A DNA stretch of 17,039 nucleotides from assembly GCA_045638125.1 (NCBI GenBank), contig JAZUAS010000033.1, forward strand, positions 1 through 17,039, written 5' to 3'. Positions within the stretch are counted from its first letter, which is position 1, and each line of letters begins with the position of its first letter. The notes beneath the pieces were generated by a model, which worked only from the letters and a program-made list of their open reading frames with translations, had not been told where the DNA came from and ran no database searches. This document shows, in pieces, positions 14,080 through 17,039 of this stretch. This DNA comes from SVTX01 sp045638125 (GTDB taxonomy: Bacteria > Bacillota > Clostridia > Oscillospirales > CAG-272). The translations under genes and the position numbers were made by a program.

Positions 14080-15189
14080 TTGCATTACTATTTTATTGAT
14101 ACAAAAAACAAAGCTCTAGTTTTCCAGAGAGAACTTCCAGAAGAAGAGTTTAGAGAGCTGTACAAGCATATTTGCAAAATATCAAGTATGAGGTTAGATA
14201 ATGACCGAATTCAATCCGTAATCCAAGAGTACGATGAGTTTTTATTATTGCTTGACAATCTAGACACAGCGAAAAGCTTTTATGATTATAAAAAACTTCA
14301 AACAACACTTTCAAACTATTTATTTTACTTCAAAAAATACGTTGACAATTGGGAAACACACCTTTCTCGAAAATATGGTAAAAAATCCTTGCAGTTTCAG
14401 CGTTTTAAGCAAGCTCAATCTGAAGAATACGATAAATATATGGAATACCGCATAATGTATCGGTTAAGGAATTTCGATCAGCATTGCGGAAACATAATTA
14501 GTAGTATTTCAAATGGTATAGATGAAAATGGGACAAAAAAGCATATAGTTTATACGCAGCGTGATAGGTTGCTAGAACAATTTGATGAATGGAAGGCTGA
14601 AGAAGTCGACTTTTTGAAAAAGCAAGATGAGCAAATAGATATACTACCGTATATTGTGAAGTTTCAGCAATCTATAGTCAGGATACACGAAAAAGTAATG
14701 CAGATCCACTTTACTGAAGACTTCTTTAATTCATGTGCAGAAATAATTATTGCGGCAAATGAATTTGAAAATGAAGAGGACATAAGCATTGTTTCAAATG
14801 AATGCGAAATGAACTCTGATTTTTGGAATTCTCCCAATCAGAAAAAGATGAATCTAACTGATCTGGACATCAAAGCGTGCAAAGAATTATTAAAAATGCA
14901 TATACGAAACAATTTATTTTTAGTAAAGGTATTATACCGTGGTGAGCGCTTTGACAAACCGCTTAAAGGCTGTGCAATTCCTGTGGATATAGAAACCGTA
15001 CATAAAGTATCTTCAACGGAATCAATAACCGTAAATGGTCAGCATACAATAAGAGCCTTTATGACATTTTCATTTGATACCGAGGAAATGTGCGCTGTGT
15101 TGGTGGATTCCAGATTCAAGTTTAAGGAGATAAAGAAAATAGAGGAGAATTACTCAAAATATATTAAGGCGCTATGTAAAGGGTTCTAA
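14080..15189 (+). CDS. Helical protein with HEPN-like RNxxxH motif
   Basis: A 369-residue soluble protein, not assigned to a named family. The first ~215 residues are almost all helical and rich in Tyr, Lys and Glu. At 127-137 it reads YRLRNFDQHCG; Arg 130, Asn 131 and His 135 fit the R-N-x-x-x-H active-site motif of HEPN ribonucleases (toxins such as HepT, and many defence effectors). A preceding helix (about 70-98, NYLFYFKKYVDNWETHL) would be the HEPN partner helix. The C-terminal ~90 residues look mixed alpha/beta. The sequence is clearly more AT-rich than the long run upstream, which suggests a different origin. It starts at TTG with AGGAG 7 bases upstream and follows the HNH-like gene in the same transcript. 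RNA cleavage is an inference from one motif. Confidence 0.7.
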   Translation: MHYYFIDTKNKALVFQRELPEEEFRELYKHICKISSMRLDNDRIQSVIQEYDEFLLLLDNLDTAKSFYDYKKLQTTLSNYLFYFKKYVDNWETHLSRKYGKKSLQFQRFKQAQSEEYDKYMEYRIMYRLRNFDQHCGNIISSISNGIDENGTKKHIVYTQRDRLLEQFDEWKAEEVDFLKKQDEQIDILPYIVKFQQSIVRIHEKVMQIHFTEDFFNSCAEIIIAANEFENEEDISIVSNECEMNSDFWNSPNQKKMNLTDLDIKACKELLKMHIRNNLFLVKVLYRGERFDKPLKGCAIPVDIETVHKVSSTESITVNGQHTIRAFMTFSFDTEEMCAVLVDSRFKFKEIKKIEENYSKYIKALCKGF

Positions 15190-15233
15190 AAAACGTTTTT
15201 TATGTTATTTTTATCGTCAGCAGACTACAAATT

Positions 15234-15302
15234 TGCACCTATTCGTTAAAATTGAACCCATTTTTCTCGTTTTGCACCCATTACCCCTAAAATGCACCCA
15301 TT
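15234..15302 (+). repeat. Four TGCACCCATT-like repeats at a 20-bp period
   Basis: TGCACCTATT (15234-15243), TGAACCCATT (15253-15262), TGCACCCATT (15273-15282) and TGCACCCATT (15293-15302). The last three are exactly 20 bp apart and the first is 19 bp away, about two helical turns, so a protein would bind them on one face. The spacers differ and are T/A-rich. Such multiple repeats occur at the ends of IS21-family elements and as plasmid iterons. No transposase or replication gene is adjacent, so this may be a solo end or a regulatory array. Confidence 0.65.
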
Positions 15303-15391
15303 GGGATTTTGTATCCTTTTCATAGATTACTCCCAACGAGGGTAAGGAGAGTTGAACTATATAAATCGTTTTAATCACATTTTTGCATACA

Positions 15392-15434
15392 AATAGCGAT
15401 AGTCGAATCATATCGGCTACCGCTATTTTTTATT
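15392..15434 (+). terminator. Intrinsic terminator
   Basis: AATAGCG (15392-15398) pairs with CGCTATT (15421-15427), and inside this TAGTCG pairs with CGGCTA with one wobble and one mismatch at the junction. The + strand continues TTTTTTATTTT, a good U tract, so it ends + strand transcripts such as the HNH cassette. It may also weakly stop the convergent gene. Confidence 0.75.
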
Positions 15435-15455
15435 TTATTGATAATTGAAGGCTTG

Positions 15456-16568
15456 TTATTTGATATCCTTGCCTTTGGTTTGCAAAGCTGCGATTTTTTG
15501 CCGTTTTCTCGTGTTGCGGGTATTTTGTGCCAAACGACGCTTCTCGCATTCACGAGTGCCACAGTATATTCTCCGACTACCTTTTCCTTTTCGCACGAAT
15601 GCTCTGCCGCATATAGGGCAAGTAAGAATGACGGGACGTTCGTCCGAGTCAAGCTCGGCAAGTTTCTTCTTAAGCTTTGGTAACGGATCTTCGCATAATT
15701 TCTTCGCAAGAGTGAACCAGGCAATATCAAATACTGAGTGGACATCGGCAGCAAGAACAACACGATTTTTCTTATGGTTAACCTTTAGGCGCAAACGGAA
15801 ATCGGGCATCATATCAATAAGTTTATCACGAAGTTCCGCATAATCACCAAATGGCAGGTGAGCATACCACTCGTCAACTGTGTTAGCGTGTATCTCACCT
15901 AAGGATTCCATACTATCTTGCATTTCTTGTAATAATGCGTTTTTTGATATAGGAGCATCACTTTTTTCCTCAATTGGAATATTGTATCTGTATTTTTCAA
16001 AAAAAGGAACACCGGAAAAATACCTTCCGTCCGTAGCTAAGGCAAAAGCCGCGTCATCCGATTCGCGAATCATTTGGTCAATTGCAAACGCAAAAGATGT
16101 TACCTGATAGAATTTTTCAAGGTCGCACATAAATTGCTTTACGTCAAAAATCCCACCCTTTTCAATAAAAGAATAATCGTGGGTAAGGTCGAATTCCTTA
16201 TCCTCCATCAAAGCAGAAAGCTCATCCACAAAATACGGATGCGCCACGCGCTGACACCATTCTATAATCAATTCATCAAACGGCTTCTCTTCGGAGGGGT
16301 CGTTTATTTTTAATGCGAGGTTGTAAAGGCTAACAAGGAGTGACGCCCCTGTTAAATCATCGGTATTACTGAATTCAACTTCATAGCCGGGGCGGCATAT
16401 AGGACACGCCAATATTCTACCGTCCTCCACATATCGAACTTCATATTTCTTAAATCGAAAGAGTTTATACACAAGCTGACCTACACCGCCAATCTCACCA
16501 AAACCAAGCATATCGGTTGTTAAATCGGTTTTTGAGTCAACCCAGTTTCCAAATCCATCGTAAGGCAT
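15456..16568 (-). CDS. Protein with C-terminal CGNR/DUF6076-like zinc finger
   Basis: A 370-residue soluble protein. The C-terminus has CPICGRAF (Cys 317 and 320), then SRRIYCGTREC (Cys 336 and 341), and ends in a basic KRRLAQNTRNTRKRQK tail. This resembles the treble-clef-type finger of CGNR and DUF6076 proteins. The segment before it, SVFDIAWFTLAKKL (278-291), also fits those families. A further CPIC (55-58) lies near the N-terminus. The middle is unrecognised and mostly helical. A DNA-binding regulator is the likely role, by family resemblance only. The ATG has GGGAGG 6-7 bases upstream. The gene runs against its neighbours, with its own promoter and three ATGTAATC sites in the promoter and leader. 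It is divergent from the excisionase gene, as regulators of mobile elements often are. Confidence 0.8.
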   Translation of the reverse strand: MPYDGFGNWVDSKTDLTTDMLGFGEIGGVGQLVYKLFRFKKYEVRYVEDGRILACPICRPGYEVEFSNTDDLTGASLLVSLYNLALKINDPSEEKPFDELIIEWCQRVAHPYFVDELSALMEDKEFDLTHDYSFIEKGGIFDVKQFMCDLEKFYQVTSFAFAIDQMIRESDDAAFALATDGRYFSGVPFFEKYRYNIPIEEKSDAPISKNALLQEMQDSMESLGEIHANTVDEWYAHLPFGDYAELRDKLIDMMPDFRLRLKVNHKKNRVVLAADVHSVFDIAWFTLAKKLCEDPLPKLKKKLAELDSDERPVILTCPICGRAFVRKGKGSRRIYCGTRECEKRRLAQNTRNTRKRQKIAALQTKGKDIK

Positions 16569-16580
16569 AATGTACCTCCC

Positions 16581-16625
16581 ATGTAATCAATGATGTAATC
16601 GAACAAATTTAGACTTTGATTACAT
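16581..16625. promoter_or_regulatory. Operator-like ATGTAATC sites
   Basis: ATGTAATC occurs at 16581-16588 and 16593-16600, and inverted as GATTACAT at 16618-16625. The outer two extend to a perfect 10-bp inverted repeat (ATGTAATCAA/TTGATTACAT). The inverted copy overlaps the -10 box of the minus-strand gene, and the nearest direct copy abuts its ribosome binding site. This arrangement suggests repression, perhaps autoregulation by the zinc-finger protein. Confidence 0.6.
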
Positions 16626-16652
16626 TATAGCGTATAATTGAGTCAAATACAA
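16624..16652 (-). promoter_or_regulatory. Promoter of the minus-strand zinc-finger gene
   Basis: On the minus strand TTGTAT (16652-16647), a 17-base spacer, and a perfect TATAAT (16629-16624). Transcription would start about 50 bases before the ATG. Confidence 0.75.
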
Positions 16653-16689
16653 GAGAAAAGCGTAAAATTTTGTATTTTTTGTTCCTTGA

Positions 16690-16803
16690 AAACTGAATCC
16701 CGTCAGTTTCGGAGATTAGTACCTCATCGTGCCAAGATGACGAGAGTCGGAGCACAAGGGGCAACCGGACTCTTGAGGGTAGCTCCTCAAGACCGCAATG
16801 AGG
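16690..16803 (+). ncRNA. Potentially structured leader before the excisionase gene
   Basis: Several stems can form in series. AAACTGA/TCAGTTT (16690-16696 with 16703-16709) and TCATC/GATGA (16724-16728 with 16736-16740) come first. Next are GAGTCGG with CCGGACTC (16744-16750 with 16765-16772, one bulge) and TCTTGAGG/CCTCAAGA (16771-16778 with 16785-16792, 6-base loop). A long-range CCTCAT (16722-16727) with ATGAGG (16798-16803) would compete with the second stem. The density of stems in ~115 non-coding bases before the excisionase gene suggests a regulatory leader or a small RNA. I cannot match it to a named family. Confidence 0.45.
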
Positions 16804-16844
16804 CGGACACAAACACAAATCTATAAAAAAGGAGGAAAACAAGT

Positions 16845-17033
16845 ATGGAAAAAACAACTATCAGCGTGCAGGAGTTATCTGCACAAATGGGTATCAGTCT
16901 TCCAAAAGCCTACGAGCTTGTGAAAACGCCCGGCTTTCCTACAATCCGCATCGGCACAAGAATTCTCATTCCCGTTGACGGCTTCAAAGCATGGCTTCGC
17001 ACAAAATCCAAGGGCGGTGATAGCGATGCCTGA
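16845..17033 (+). CDS. Excisionase-family (HTH_17) DNA-binding protein
   Basis: A 62-residue protein with a MerR/excisionase-type winged HTH. It has ISVQELSAQMGIS (6-18), KAYELVKTPGFPTIRIGTRILIP (21-43), and then VDGFKAWLRTKS (44-55). This is the usual pattern of Xis-like proteins (helix-turn-helix, then G-x-R-x-x-I-P and a C-terminal F-x-x-W-L helix). In integrative elements such proteins bind the element ends and direct integrase towards excision; some are only transcription factors. The start has a perfect AAGGAGGA site 8-9 bases upstream. Its stop overlaps a following ATG at 17026, so it is the first gene of an operon running out of the window, where an integrase or replication gene would be expected. 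Confidence 0.88.
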   Translation: MEKTTISVQELSAQMGISLPKAYELVKTPGFPTIRIGTRILIPVDGFKAWLRTKSKGGDSDA

Positions 17034-17039
17034 AAACAA
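17026..17039 (+). CDS. Start of the next gene (cut by the window)
   Basis: An ATG at 17026 opens a frame (MPEN...) that overlaps the excisionase stop by 8 bases. A GGCGGTGA motif lies 6-7 bases upstream as a ribosome binding site. Only the first codons are visible, so no product can be named. Confidence 0.45.

Larger units (their letters stand above)
15190..15455. other. Non-coding gap between convergent genes
   Basis: This stretch separates the HEPN-like gene from the convergent minus-strand gene. It holds the 20-bp-periodic repeats (15234-15302), a purine-rich patch with GGGTAAGGAGAG that leads to no long frame, and the terminator at 15392-15434. I see no intact gene in it. Confidence 0.7.

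Noticed and set aside
15188..15201. AAAAAACGTTTTTT palindrome as a terminator
   Set aside because: The stem would be almost all A-T with no loop; a far better terminator lies at 15392-15434.
15217..15411. Minus-strand 64-codon frame over the 20-bp repeats
   Set aside because: It has no ribosome binding site and its sequence is made by the repeat array and the terminator.
16681..16700. Piece of a 16S-23S rRNA spacer (CCTTGAAAACTGAAT)
   Set aside because: Only about 15 bases match the remembered pattern and no rRNA or tRNA sequence lies nearby.

Overview
The window looks like an accessory segment of a Clostridia-type Firmicute chromosome, probably an uncultured gut lineage. Nearly every gene has a strong AGGAGG-type ribosome binding site, promoters are TTGACA/TATAAT-like, and the surface proteins are lipoproteins with short Firmicute signal peptides. 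Moderate GC content and the domain set (NPCBM, MORN, BspA-type LRR, DUF4314) fit this. Genus and species cannot be read from the sequence.

Region 1 (about 1-12410) is one long co-directional run of fourteen genes on the + strand. Gaps are under about 35 bp, several genes overlap, and a 10-bp GC-rich stem-loop closes the run. It opens with a TPEDT-repeat/FN3-like lipoprotein and contains a second large lipoprotein with four NPCBM-like units. Between and after these lie small, mostly cytoplasmic proteins: a Sel1-repeat protein, an L7/L12-CTD-like protein, two zinc-ribbon proteins, two MORN proteins (one fused to an LRR domain), a DUF1963/YwqG-like protein, a TPR-like protein and several unknowns. 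Three unknowns seem to share a small beta-rich module. No enzyme is recognisable. The run reads as an uncharacterised envelope-plus-cytoplasm module built from interaction domains.

Region 2 (about 12411-15455) is a patchwork of mobile-element debris and cargo. It holds an intact DUF4314 gene, a short in-frame relic of a large serine recombinase, and a broken XRE-type HTH gene that keeps its promoter, operator-like repeats and ribosome binding site. After these, from its own near-consensus promoter, comes a two-gene AT-rich cassette: an HNH-like zinc protein and a helical protein with an RNxxxH motif typical of HEPN ribonucleases. This pair is the best candidate for a previously undescribed defence or toxin-type system. 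Behind it lies a 20-bp-periodic array of four TGCACCCATT-like repeats and a terminator.

Region 3 (15456-17039) has a minus-strand regulator-like gene with a C-terminal CGNR/DUF6076-like zinc finger. Its promoter and leader carry three copies of an 8-bp ATGTAATC site. Divergent to it, after a potentially structured leader, lies an excisionase-family HTH gene and the first codons of a following gene. This looks like the edge of an integrative element that continues beyond the window.
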